Assembly (NCBI GenBank): GCA_964604825.1
Contig: CAZSAL010000029.1
Location: 1-34,552 of the forward strand
From: CAZSAL01 sp964604825
GTDB taxonomy: Bacteria; Elusimicrobiota; Elusimicrobia; 2-01-FULL-59-12
DNA length: 34,552 nt
Reading direction: 5' to 3'
Shown here: piece by piece, positions 1 to 7,205 of the stretch
Layout of the letters: every line of letters begins with the position of its first letter
Numbering within the stretch: position 1 is the stretch's first letter
Notes under the pieces: generated by a model
Told to the model about the DNA's origin: nothing
The model's input: only the letters and a program-made list of their open reading frames with translations
Databases searched by the model: none
Program-made: the position numbers and the translations under genes

Positions 1-49
1 AACCACTTTCCAGGGCCATTTAATCCGCAGAACTATAATTGCCTGGATT

Positions 50-139
50 ATGCTGTTATTCTGCTCTGGATGTGCTGGCCTCGTATCAAACAGGGCATCC
101 ACTGGATCCACAATCCAAAGGCGCCGGCCGCAACGATAG
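50..139 (+). pseudogene. Fragment of a lipoprotein signal peptide (decayed gene)
   Basis: The frame open from base 2 encodes a hydrophobic stretch ending in a lipobox-like LFCSGC followed by AGLVSN, which resembles the N-terminus of an exported lipoprotein cleaved before Cys. The frame stops at 137-139 after a basic, non-lipoprotein-like tail. No upstream start with a ribosome site lies inside the window; the first in-frame ATG is at 50, inside the hydrophobic segment, so the true start is probably nearer base 1 or outside the window. The next ~100 bases continue as an Ala/Pro-rich reading in another frame and then run into the REP-like hairpins at 177-270. I infer a broken or frameshifted lipoprotein gene. 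It could also be chance hydrophobicity. Confidence 0.25.
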
Positions 140-176
140 CGCCGGCCCCGGCTGCGGGAACTCACGTCCAAAACCC

Positions 177-269
177 TCCTCCCCCCTTGAGGGGGAGGAC
201 AGAGGTGGGGGGGTACTATGCACGTAAACACCACCCCCCATCCCAACCTTCCCCCGCAAGGGGGGAAGG
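177..269. repeat. Inverted pair of REP-like hairpins (BIME-like)
   Basis: Two GC-rich hairpins face each other. The first has arms TCCTCCCCC (177-185) and GGGGGAGGA (191-199) around a 5-base loop. The second has arms CCTTCCCCC (247-255) and GGGGGAAGG (261-269). Between them a GGTGGGGGG tract and a CCACCCCCC tract are also complementary, so the second unit is an inverted, diverged copy of the first. This is the architecture of paired REP elements in many bacterial genomes. It sits in otherwise decayed sequence. Confidence 0.75.
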
Positions 270-568
270 AGTCCTCTTTTCAGTCGCAGCTCGCTTCCCT
301 CATCACAGCTAATGAAGCTACAAACCTTATGAAAGCCGTGGCTCCGCAGACGCCGGGCGTTGCCCAGCGTCTCAGCAACGCGCTCGCTGACATCGCAGGG
401 AAAGCCGTAACCACCTCTGGCGCGCGAAAATGCTGGCTGGAACACCTGTCGCTTGTACTCGATGCAGCCTACACCAATTACCCCGCGGAAGCCGTCATAA
501 ACGGCAAGTCATTCAACCACGGCCTCAGCGGCTGGGGCTTCGGCACAAGGCTGCAGGTGAGGATGTAG
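218..568 (+). CDS. Unrecognised ORF, 116 aa, possibly a gene fragment
   Basis: I do not recognise this protein. Its first ~18 residues are translated from the REP-like hairpin, so they are unlikely to be native. From about residue 25 onward it looks more protein-like, with an amphipathic stretch (around LITANEATNLMKAV) and a C-terminus ending in GWGFGTRLQVRM, which is aromatic and alternating and might be the last strand of a beta structure. No convincing ribosome site precedes the ATG at 218. The antisense frame 445-86 is equally long, which weakens the case. It could be the 3' end of the gene whose signal peptide lies at 50-139, interrupted by the repeat. This is inference only. Confidence 0.2.
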   Translation: MHVNTTPHPNLPPQGGKESSFQSQLASLITANEATNLMKAVAPQTPGVAQRLSNALADIAGKAVTTSGARKCWLEHLSLVLDAAYTNYPAEAVINGKSFNHGLSGWGFGTRLQVRM

Positions 569-675
569 GACCTTCGGAAACTCGCTACACATCACCCCAT
601 CTTTCAACCGCTTTTCCTTCCGACAAAAGTGAATAAATCTCCACCTGGCATCTCTAACAATTGGAGGGTATACAA

Positions 676-1412
676 ATGGAATCCATTTTATCCGCTGATT
701 ATCAAAAGCTTCTGACCGATATAAAGCAGCGGGTCAGAGCCGCGCAATATGAAGCCCTGAAGGCTGTCAATAAAGAACTGATCTCCCTTTACTGGGATAT
801 CGGACAGATGATCGTCGAACGACAGAAGGGTAATACGTGGGGGAAATCAATCGTCGAGCGGTTGGCGCAGGATCTCCAGAAGGAATTCCCCGGGATCCAA
901 GGGTTCTCGGCAAGAAACATCTGGCGCATGCGCGATTTTTTCATCACATATCGGGATCTTCCAAAACTGTCACCAATGGTGACAGAAATTGGATGGACCC
1001 ATAATCTAATTATTATGACACGGTGCAAGGAACCGCTGGAGCGTGAGTTCTACATCCGGATGACGCGCAGGTTCGGGTGGACTAAGAACGTCCTGATCCA
1101 CCAGATTGATAACAAAACCTACGAAAAAACCCTCCTGAACCAGACTAATTTTGACAAAACAGTTATCAAGGAAATCCGCAATCAGGCCAAACTGGCGGTT
1201 AAGGATGACTACACTTTCGATTTTCTGGAACTCGGAGAGGAACACAGCGAGCGGGAGCTGGAACGAACGATCCTGGCCAGGATCGCCTGAAAAATTCATC
1301 CCAGCCGATCGGGGTGGCTACCTACAGGATCGTGCGCCGTCTGCCGAAGCCGTTCAAAGGCAAACTGCCTGAACCCTACCAAATCGCCAGGCTGCTGGAA
1401 AAAATCTCCTAA
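676..1412 (+). pseudogene. yhcG: DUF1016/YhcG-type nuclease gene with the nuclease core deleted
   Basis: The first frame (676-1290) encodes a typical DUF1016 N-terminal domain: an LYWDIGQMI motif, a WGKSIVERLA segment, FSARNIWRMRDFF and FGWTKNVLIHQI, ending HSERELERTILARIA. YhcG proteins normally continue for a further ~110 residues of PDDEXK nuclease core and end with a PIGVAxYR...RLP tail. Here a stop follows at 1288-1290. The family tail (KNSSQPIGVATYRIVRRLP and onward) is found immediately downstream in another frame, 1290-1412, ending in TAA. The nuclease core is therefore missing and the ends are joined out of frame. The start is ATG 676, with GGAGG at 663-667; the upstream in-frame TTG at 661 overlaps that site. 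Family members are linked to DNA processing or defence. This copy should be inactive as a nuclease, though a stand-alone N-terminal domain protein could still be made. Confidence 0.85.
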
Positions 1413-1616
1413 CCTTTCGTTCGCTGCCCCCCGCTTGCCCGCCTGCGTCCTGTCTATCAGTCCTCAGTTTTCACTTCTCCAATTTTCCAGCCGTTTCCCT
1501 CCCGCCAAAAAATAAAACTTCCGAATATGAAATGTCTAAACCCGGCAAGCAAAGAACGATTTGCTATACTCTAAAAACTGGAATAACCGACGGGAGCTTC
1601 GCACACTTATTCATCC

Positions 1617-2730
1617 ATGGCAAAACAGGAAATTATTCAGCAGATTTCTCAACTCGAAGAACGCCTCTCAAAAGTCAGGGGGTATCTTTGAAGTCGATCG
1701 CAAAAAGTCCCGCCTTCAGGAACTAGAAACCGCTTCCGCAGTCCCGGAATTCTGGGGAAATCCGCAGCAGGCGCAAACCACCCTCAAGGAACTCACCCGT
1801 CTGAAGGAAGATCTAAAGATTTTTTCTGACCTGGAAGTTCCGCTCCGCGATTTAAGGGAACTTGCGGCCCTGGCAGAAGAGTCGGACAACGCCATGATGG
1901 CGGAGATCCAGAAACATCTGACGGAGATGCTCGATTCCTTCAAAAAAGTTGAACGCCAGGCTAAATTTTCCGATCCAAACGACCGGGCCGATGCCCTGCT
2001 CACGATCCACGCCGGAGCGGGGGGAACGGAAGCCTGCGACTGGGCCGAGATGCTGACGCGCATGTATGAACGCTACAGCGAACGCAAAGGCTACAGCGTG
2101 GAAATTATCGACATTCTTGCGGGCGATCAGGCCGGCATTAAATCCATCACTTTCTTCGTCCGCGGGCCATACGCTTATGGGAATCTCAGGGGAGAGGTGG
2201 GAGTCCACCGGCTTGTGCGCATTTCGCCCTTTGACGCCAATAAACGGCGTCATACGAGCTTCGCTTCCTGCGACGTGCTGCCGGAAATTGAGGAAGATAT
2301 CGAAATTGAAATCCAGGAAAAGGACCTGCGCATTGACACTTACCGCTCTCACGGCGCCGGAGGCCAGCACATTAACAAAACGGACAGCGCCGTTCGCATC
2401 ACCCATCTGCCGACAGGGATTGTCGTTGCCTGTCAGAACCAGCGCTCACAGATTAAGAACCGTGAAAAAGCCTTTAAAATCCTGAGAATACGCCTCTACG
2501 AACTCGAACAGGAAAAACAGCGTAAAGCCATGGAAAAACGCTATGACGAAAAAGGCGACATAGCCTGGGGAAACCAGATCCGTTCCTACGTATTCATGCC
2601 CTACCAGATGGTCAAAGACCACCGCACCGGATTCGAAATCTCGCAGGTCAGCAGGGTCATGGACGGAGACCTTGACGAACTTATCGACCAGTCCCTCGAA
2701 TATTCGGCGCTGAAAAAGACAAATGTCTAA
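1617..2730 (+). CDS. prfB: Peptide chain release factor 2, programmed +1 frameshift
   Basis: RF2 recognises UGA and UAA stop codons and triggers peptidyl-tRNA hydrolysis in the ribosome. The gene starts at ATG 1617 with 24 codons ending ..VRGYL. An in-frame TGA at 1689-1691 then requires a +1 slip on CTT to continue as EVDRKKSRLQELE from base 1690. The joined protein is 370 aa, close to the usual RF2 length. Stop-codon recognition tripeptide SPF lies at about residues 203-205 and the catalytic GGQ at about 248-250, inside GAGGQHINKTDSAVR. The slip site, AGG GGG TAT CTT TGA, matches the E. coli arrangement with its internal Shine-Dalgarno-like AGGGGG. RF2 thereby limits its own synthesis. The long frame alone would give an N-terminus with no similarity to RF2. 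No clear ribosome site precedes ATG 1617. Confidence 0.97.
1677..1691 (+). promoter_or_regulatory. prfB: prfB +1 programmed frameshift site
   Basis: The sequence AGGGGG-TAT-CTT-TGA is the conserved bacterial RF2 recoding signal. AGGGGG pairs with the 16S anti-Shine-Dalgarno three bases before the CTT slippery codon. TGA is a poor stop when RF2 is scarce, so the ribosome slips forward one base and resumes at GAA (1690). This is seen directly in the sequence; the mechanism is established for E. coli prfB. Confidence 0.95.
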
Positions 2731-2740
2731 CGCGGAAGTC

Positions 2741-2811
2741 GGAATGCGGAATGCGGAAGATGGAAGTTTAAATATAACCAACCTGCTTTCGCACTCCGAA
2801 TTCCGCACTCC
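2741..2811. repeat. Intergenic inverted repeat
   Basis: The arms 2741-2757 (GGAATGCGGAATGCGGA) and 2795-2811 are complementary at 15 of 17 positions, separated by 37 bases. The left arm also has internal direct repetition of GGAATGC. It lies between prfB and the next ORF. There is no following T tract, so a rho-independent terminator is doubtful. It more resembles a dispersed intergenic palindrome. Confidence 0.65.
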
Positions 2812-2822
2812 AAATTTTATTT

Positions 2823-3197
2823 ATGGGTGAATGGCGCGCGGATCAGTCTAAAAATGTCCGCCGCTATTCCTGGGGTGAAACGCGCGGGAAAAATGACGCC
2901 ATCTGGAAAGAATTCGCCCGACGGATAGAAACTTTCCAGATCCTGGCCGGGCTTAAATTCGAGAAGATCGGGTCTGAAATCCACTGCTGGCGCGAAGTTT
3001 ACGAACCGTCGAAAGATAAATACTGGACTTCCTGTCTCCGCTTTGTGGATGACGGCTGGGGATACTGGACCGTATTTTACCGCACCGACGAACGCCGCTG
3101 GCGCGCCACGTCATTGAAACAATTACCCATGCGCCTGGCTCTCGAAGGCGCGGCGGAGTTTTATCAGAATCATTTTGTGGAGCGTCAAATTACCTGA
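2823..3197 (+). CDS. Small Trp-rich protein of unknown function, 124 aa
   Basis: I do not recognise a family. The protein is soluble (no signal peptide or membrane segment), charged and unusually rich in tryptophan: eight Trp in 124 residues at positions 4, 17, 28, 56, 68, 79, 82 and 93. The central part (WREVYEPSKDKYWTSCLRF, then DDGWGYWTVFYRTDERRW) looks like a meander of short antiparallel strands, followed by a C-terminal helix (LPMRLALEGAAEFYQNHF). The start is ATG 2823; no clear Shine-Dalgarno precedes it because the inverted repeat at 2741-2811 and an AT-rich stretch occupy the upstream DNA. It lies between prfB and the receiver gene, in the same direction. The codon pattern and composition look native, so I treat it as a real gene. 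Confidence 0.6.
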   Translation: MGEWRADQSKNVRRYSWGETRGKNDAIWKEFARRIETFQILAGLKFEKIGSEIHCWREVYEPSKDKYWTSCLRFVDDGWGYWTVFYRTDERRWRATSLKQLPMRLALEGAAEFYQNHFVERQIT

Positions 3198-3265
3198 GAA
3201 GCTTTACACCCATCGAATGCACCTTGTAAGATTATGAATATCAGGAAAGGCTGGTAACCAATTTT

Positions 3266-3637
3266 ATGGCACGGGTAATGGTTGTCGATGACGAAAAGGA
3301 CGTAGTCGAACTTATCAGATTCCTGCTGGAACGCGACGGGCACCAGGTAGTTGAAGCGTTCAACGGCAGGGAGGCCCTGGATCGCATCAACGCCGGCGAG
3401 CGTCCGGATTTGATTATTCTCGACGTTATGATGCCGGAAATGGACGGTTATACCTTCAATGCCAGGCTTCAGGAAAACGATGCCACACGGCGCATCCCGG
3501 TGATAATTTTGACAGCTAAAGGACAGATGCGGGATGTTTTTGAGATGGCTTCAAATGTCGTTTTTTACATGGAAAAACCATTCGACCCGAAGCATCTTCG
3601 CGAAAAAATCCAGGAAGTCCTCTCTAAGAAAAAATGA
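3266..3637 (+). CDS. Single-domain response regulator (CheY-like receiver)
   Basis: The 123-residue protein is a complete receiver domain with no output domain. The acidic pair is D8-D9, the likely phosphoacceptor is D53 in LIILDVMMPEMDG, the switch Thr is T83 in ILTAKG, and the conserved Lys is K104 in MEKPFDP. It should be phosphorylated by a histidine kinase not present in this window and act by protein contact rather than DNA binding. Its stop overlaps the lysS start (ATGA at 3634-3637), so the two are probably cotranscribed and translationally coupled. Comparable stand-alone receivers are often linked to motility or pili. A link to the pil genes 28 kb away is speculation. Confidence 0.9.
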   Translation: MARVMVVDDEKDVVELIRFLLERDGHQVVEAFNGREALDRINAGERPDLIILDVMMPEMDGYTFNARLQENDATRRIPVIILTAKGQMRDVFEMASNVVFYMEKPFDPKHLREKIQEVLSKKK

Positions 3638-5163
3638 CTGACCATCCGCTGAAACCGGTATCAGGAGCGCAGCCTCCCCCGGCAGCGCTGCCTCTGGAAC
3701 AATTAATCGCTCAGCGACGCGAAAAACTTAATCGCCTGACTCAGGCCGGGATCAATCCCTATCCCTATCATTACGATCGAACGCACACAATCTCCGACCT
3801 GCTTAAGGAATTCCAGGACCTGTCGCATGAAACGCCGTCTCAAACGCAGGTGTCATGCGCCGGCAGGATTATGACCATGCGCGACATGGGGAAAAGCTGC
3901 TTTGCTCATATATCGGACGGCCCCGACCGCGTACAGCTTTACGTTAAAAAGGATGTCGTCGGGGAAGATGCTTACAGGTTTTTCCAGAAAGACATGGATC
4001 TTGGAGATTTTATCGGAGTCGAAGGCTCCATGTTCCGCACAAAGACGCAGGAACTGACCATTCGCGCCTCCAAGATCACGCTTCTGTCCAAAGCCCTGCG
4101 GCCCCTGCCGGAAAAATTCCACGGCCTGCGCGATCCGGAGACGCGCTTCCGCATGCGGGAACTGGACCTGGCCACGAACTCCTCCATCCAGCAGCTTTTT
4201 CGCAGACGCAGCCGGCTTATCGCATCATTAAGGCAAACGCTTTACGACGAAGGATTTCTTGAAGTCGAAACGCCGCTTCTTCAGGCGCAGGCCGGCGGCG
4301 CGGCAGCGCGGCCGTTTGAAACCTTTCATAATGCGCTGCAGACAAAACTTTTCATGCGGATAGCGCCGGAGCTTTATCTGAAACGCCTTCTGGTAGGCGG
4401 CATGGAACGGGTATTTGAAATAGGGCGGGTTTTCCGGAACGAAGGCGTTGACACAAAGCATAACCCTGAATTTACTCTCATGGAAGCCTACCAGGCCTAC
4501 GCCGATTATAACGACATGATGAAGTTGACCGAACTGCTCATAGCCAACGCAGCTGAAACGATTCAAGGCGGGGATTCGCTGCTTGTTCATGACAGACCGC
4601 TTTCTCTGCAAAGGCCCTTCCGCCGCGCGACTTTGACGGACCTTTTCAAACAGCACGCCGGCCATGACGTGATCGCCGCATGGAAGGACGGCCGGCTCCG
4701 CAGCGTTGCGCAGGAACTTCATGTGGGTTTCGACGAAAACACGCCTGACCATAAAGTTTTTGACCGGATCTTCGATGCCAAAGTCAAAATGCACTTATGG
4801 GACCCGACTTTTGTTCTGGACTATCCCGTTGAAATTTCTCCGCTCGCAAAGATGCATCGTTCCGAGCCGGGACTCGTGGAGCGCTTCGAGCTCTATATCG
4901 CCGGCGATGAAATAGCAAACGCCTATTCGGAACTGAATGACCCCATTGACCAGCGCCAGCGCATGGAAAAACAGGCCGCGCTGAAGAAAAGCGGCGACGA
5001 AGAAGTCGAAACGGCAGACGAAAGTTTCCTGACGGCGCTCGAGCACGGCATGCCGCCCGCGGGAGGCCTGGGCATAGGAATCGACCGGCTTGCCATGCTG
5101 CTCACCGGACAAACTTCCATCCGGGAAGTGATTTTGTTCCCGCTCCTGAAACCGGAAAACTAA
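3634..5163 (+). CDS. lysS: Lysyl-tRNA synthetase, class II
   Basis: Charges tRNA-Lys with lysine in the cytoplasm. The 509-residue protein has the class II layout: an N-terminal OB-fold anticodon-binding domain (about residues 65-165, with CAGRIMTMRDMGK), then the catalytic domain. Motif 2 is FRNEGVDTKHNPEFTLMEAY from about residue 267, with the ATP-binding Arg. Motif 3 is GLGIGIDRLAMLL at about 478-490. The EIANAYSELNDP segment typical of LysRS is present. The first ~30 residues are Pro/Ala-rich before the HPYP-like GINPYPYHYDRTH element, slightly longer than in E. coli LysS. The start ATG 3634 overlaps the receiver gene by 4 bp. The 3' end is followed after a few bases by the repeat element at 5172-5265. 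Confidence 0.97.
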   Translation: MTDHPLKPVSGAQPPPAALPLEQLIAQRREKLNRLTQAGINPYPYHYDRTHTISDLLKEFQDLSHETPSQTQVSCAGRIMTMRDMGKSCFAHISDGPDRVQLYVKKDVVGEDAYRFFQKDMDLGDFIGVEGSMFRTKTQELTIRASKITLLSKALRPLPEKFHGLRDPETRFRMRELDLATNSSIQQLFRRRSRLIASLRQTLYDEGFLEVETPLLQAQAGGAAARPFETFHNALQTKLFMRIAPELYLKRLLVGGMERVFEIGRVFRNEGVDTKHNPEFTLMEAYQAYADYNDMMKLTELLIANAAETIQGGDSLLVHDRPLSLQRPFRRATLTDLFKQHAGHDVIAAWKDGRLRSVAQELHVGFDENTPDHKVFDRIFDAKVKMHLWDPTFVLDYPVEISPLAKMHRSEPGLVERFELYIAGDEIANAYSELNDPIDQRQRMEKQAALKKSGDEEVETADESFLTALEHGMPPAGGLGIGIDRLAMLLTGQTSIREVILFPLLKPEN

Positions 5164-5171
5164 AAAAATGA

Positions 5172-5265
5172 TGTCATTGCGAGGAGCGAAGCAACGTGGC
5201 AATCTCAGCCTTTTTGGAAAACGACTGAGACCGCCGCTGCCCCATAATGGGACCTCGCGATGACA
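5172..5265. repeat. Palindromic dispersed repeat (MITE-like)
   Basis: The 94 bp element starts TGTCATTGCGAGG and ends CCTCGCGATGACA, 13-bp terminal inverted repeats with a single mismatch. The body reads AGCGAAGCAACGTGGCAATC. This matches a consensus I recognise as recurring between genes in many unrelated bacterial genomes, often described as a MITE or REP-like element. It ends 9 bases before the LolC/E start codon, so it occupies most of the lysS-lolC gap and the region where a ribosome site would lie. Confidence 0.8.
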
Positions 5266-5274
5266 ACCTGATTT

Positions 5275-6489
5275 ATGTCTTTTGAATTTTTCCTGGCAAA
5301 ACGATTTCTAGCCGGACAACGCTTCGGAGTTTTCCGGCTGGTAACTACAGTCATAGCAATCGGCGGCACGGCCCTCGGAGTGGGCGCGCTTCTCGTTACC
5401 CTGGCGGTAATGGACGGCTTCCGCTCCGATATCCAGGAAAAGATACTCGGCACTCAGCCTCATCTCGTGGTCGTAAATCCCATTGGCGCCCTGCAACCTG
5501 AAGATCCTGAAACGCTCGCGCGGATATCGGCACAACCCCATGTGAAAGCTGCGGCTCCATACATCTACGGCCAGGCATTAATTCAGTCGGGATCTTCCGT
5601 TACGGGAATTCTGCTGCGCGGAGTAAACCCTTCCGCCGAAGTCAGCGTTACGAATCTGGTTAAGGCTGCGCCTCTCGAACAATGGCTGCTTCTTGACGAT
5701 CACAGCGTTGCCCTGGGGGCGGAGCTGGCGCGCGCCGTAGGCGTAGGTCCGGGAGATTTCGTAACGCTTGTCGCGCCACAGGAACGGATTATCACGCAGA
5801 ACCAGATGCCGCGCATGCGGCGCTACCGCGTTCAGCTGCTTTTTCATTCGGGAATGTACGAATACGACGCGAATCTGGCCATTATGACCATTCCCGCGGC
5901 GCAGGATCTGCTGGGTTTCGATCACCATATCACAGGCTATGGCGTCCGCCTTGATGAGCTGGAAGCGGCGCAGAAAGCCGCTCCTTTCATTCAGCAGGCC
6001 GCAGGTCCGGCTTTCTGGGTGAGATCATGGCAGGACCTGAACCGCAACCTTTTTTCGGCGATGAAGCTGGAACGCACCACCATGTTCCTGATACTGATGC
6101 TCATCATTCTTGTTTCCAGCTTCACGATCATTTCCAACCTTCTCCTGCTGACAATTGAAAAAGCGCGGGAAATCGGAATCCTGCAGGCGCTCGGCGCAAC
6201 CCCGGCGCAGATAGGTCGGATTTTTCTTTTAAACGGATTGATTCTCGGCGGCAGCGGGGTAAGCCTGGGGTTGATTCTCGGAATCGGTATCAGCGCCTTT
6301 TTAAAGCGTTACCCGATCATCAAGCTTCCGGCTGACGTTTATTACATCGACAAACTGCCTATTCAACTTTCATCGGGAGCTGTCGGCAGCGTGGCGGGAT
6401 GCGCATTCCTGCTGGTTCTCGTATCAATTCTGTACCCGGCATGGAAGGCGGGCCGCATGGATCCTGTCCAGGCCATTCGTTTCGGGTAG
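5275..6489 (+). CDS. lolC: Lipoprotein-releasing ABC transporter permease (LolC/LolE family)
   Basis: Inner-membrane permease that, with LolD, extracts lipoproteins for delivery to the outer membrane. The 404-residue protein starts MSFEFFLAKRFL, the typical LolC/E N-terminus. It has one membrane segment near residues 22-48 (VTTVIAIGGTALGVGALLVTLAVMDGF), a long periplasmic domain (about 50-265), then three C-terminal membrane segments around 268-295, 315-340 and 370-395 (MacB/FtsX fold). The cytoplasmic EKAREIGILQALGAT coupling helix is present. Only one permease gene is here, so the transporter may be a homodimer (LolF-like) or the second subunit lies elsewhere. The downstream lolD is 10 bp away. 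The start ATG 5275 has no evident Shine-Dalgarno because the repeat element ends just before it. Confidence 0.93.
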   Translation: MSFEFFLAKRFLAGQRFGVFRLVTTVIAIGGTALGVGALLVTLAVMDGFRSDIQEKILGTQPHLVVVNPIGALQPEDPETLARISAQPHVKAAAPYIYGQALIQSGSSVTGILLRGVNPSAEVSVTNLVKAAPLEQWLLLDDHSVALGAELARAVGVGPGDFVTLVAPQERIITQNQMPRMRRYRVQLLFHSGMYEYDANLAIMTIPAAQDLLGFDHHITGYGVRLDELEAAQKAAPFIQQAAGPAFWVRSWQDLNRNLFSAMKLERTTMFLILMLIILVSSFTIISNLLLLTIEKAREIGILQALGATPAQIGRIFLLNGLILGGSGVSLGLILGIGISAFLKRYPIIKLPADVYYIDKLPIQLSSGAVGSVAGCAFLLVLVSILYPAWKAGRMDPVQAIRFG

Positions 6490-6499
6490 ACGCAAAACT

Positions 6500-7201
6500 A
6501 TGAACGGGACTATTCTCAAAGCGGAAAATATCGTCAAACGCTTTCCACAGGGGGGCGGCGAGGTGGAAATTCTTCACGGCATCAGCCTGGAACTTGCCGC
6601 AGGCGAAATCGTGGCGGTGCTTGGACCTTCCGGAGCGGGAAAATCGACGCTGCTGCACGTCCTTGGCCTGATGGAGCATCCATCGTCCGGCAAACTGACG
6701 ATAGGAGGCCGTCACGCCGAAGGGATTTCCATCAATGAACGCGCACGCCTGCGCAATGCGACGATCGGTTTCCTTTTTCAATTTCACCATCTCCTGCCGG
6801 AACTTACAGTTATTGAAAACGTTATGCTGCCGCGGCAGATAGCCCGGCTGGCCGACGACAAATCTCTCGAACAGGCGACTCAGCTTTTAGATACAATGGG
6901 GCTCCGGAAACATCTCCAGGACCGCCCGGCAACGCTGTCGGGAGGGGAACTTCAGAGAGTCGCGCTGGCCCGCGCTTTGGCCAATGAGCCTGCGCTCGTA
7001 CTGGCGGATGAACCAACCGGTAATCTTGATAAGGAAACCGGCAAAACGGTGCTGGATCTGCTCTGGGCGGAATGCCGGTGGCGGAATTCGGCGGCGATTG
7101 TCGTAACACACCAGGAGGAAATCGCCGGGCGCGCGGATCGATGGATACGTCTGCGGGACGGCCGCATTGAAAACGCGTCACAGGGCGGACCGAAAGGATG
7201 A
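6500..7201 (+). CDS. lolD: Lipoprotein-releasing ABC transporter ATPase
   Basis: Cytoplasmic ATPase that powers the LolC/E permease. The 233 residues carry Walker A GPSGAGKST from about residue 42, a Q-loop (FLFQFHHLLPELTVIENV), the signature LSGGELQRVALARAL from about 146, Walker B VLADEPTGNLD (about 166-176) and the H-loop VVTHQEE near 202. The FQFHHLLPEFTxxENV region is characteristic of LolD as opposed to FtsE or MacB. It lies 10 bp after the permease gene, and its stop is 4 bp before the ilvE start, so all three are likely one transcript. Confidence 0.95.
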   Translation: MNGTILKAENIVKRFPQGGGEVEILHGISLELAAGEIVAVLGPSGAGKSTLLHVLGLMEHPSSGKLTIGGRHAEGISINERARLRNATIGFLFQFHHLLPELTVIENVMLPRQIARLADDKSLEQATQLLDTMGLRKHLQDRPATLSGGELQRVALARALANEPALVLADEPTGNLDKETGKTVLDLLWAECRWRNSAAIVVTHQEEIAGRADRWIRLRDGRIENASQGGPKG

Positions 7202-7205
7202 TGGC

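Noticed and set aside
86..445. Minus-strand ORF of 119 aa over the REP pair
   Set aside because: Much of it is translated from the C/G-tract hairpins, it has no recognisable domain, and it is antisense to an equally weak ORF.
661..675. TTG start for the DUF1016 gene
   Set aside because: It overlaps the GGAGG that serves ATG 676; the family begins near MES.
1413..1616. Regulatory RNA or promoter before prfB
   Set aside because: A TATACT at 1565-1570 has no -35 partner and no stable RNA structure was recognised.
1561..1689. N-terminal extension of prfB in the long frame
   Set aside because: RF2 residues before the frameshift are encoded in the 1617 frame; the long-frame N-terminus is not RF2-like.
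4228..4794. Long minus-strand ORF within lysS
   Set aside because: It is fully antisense to a well-conserved gene and has no domain-like sequence; the same applies to the other antisense frames in clpC, tamB and recG.
7167..7205. Upstream start for ilvE
   Set aside because: It lies inside lolD, whereas ATG 7206 has a good ribosome site and matches the family start.
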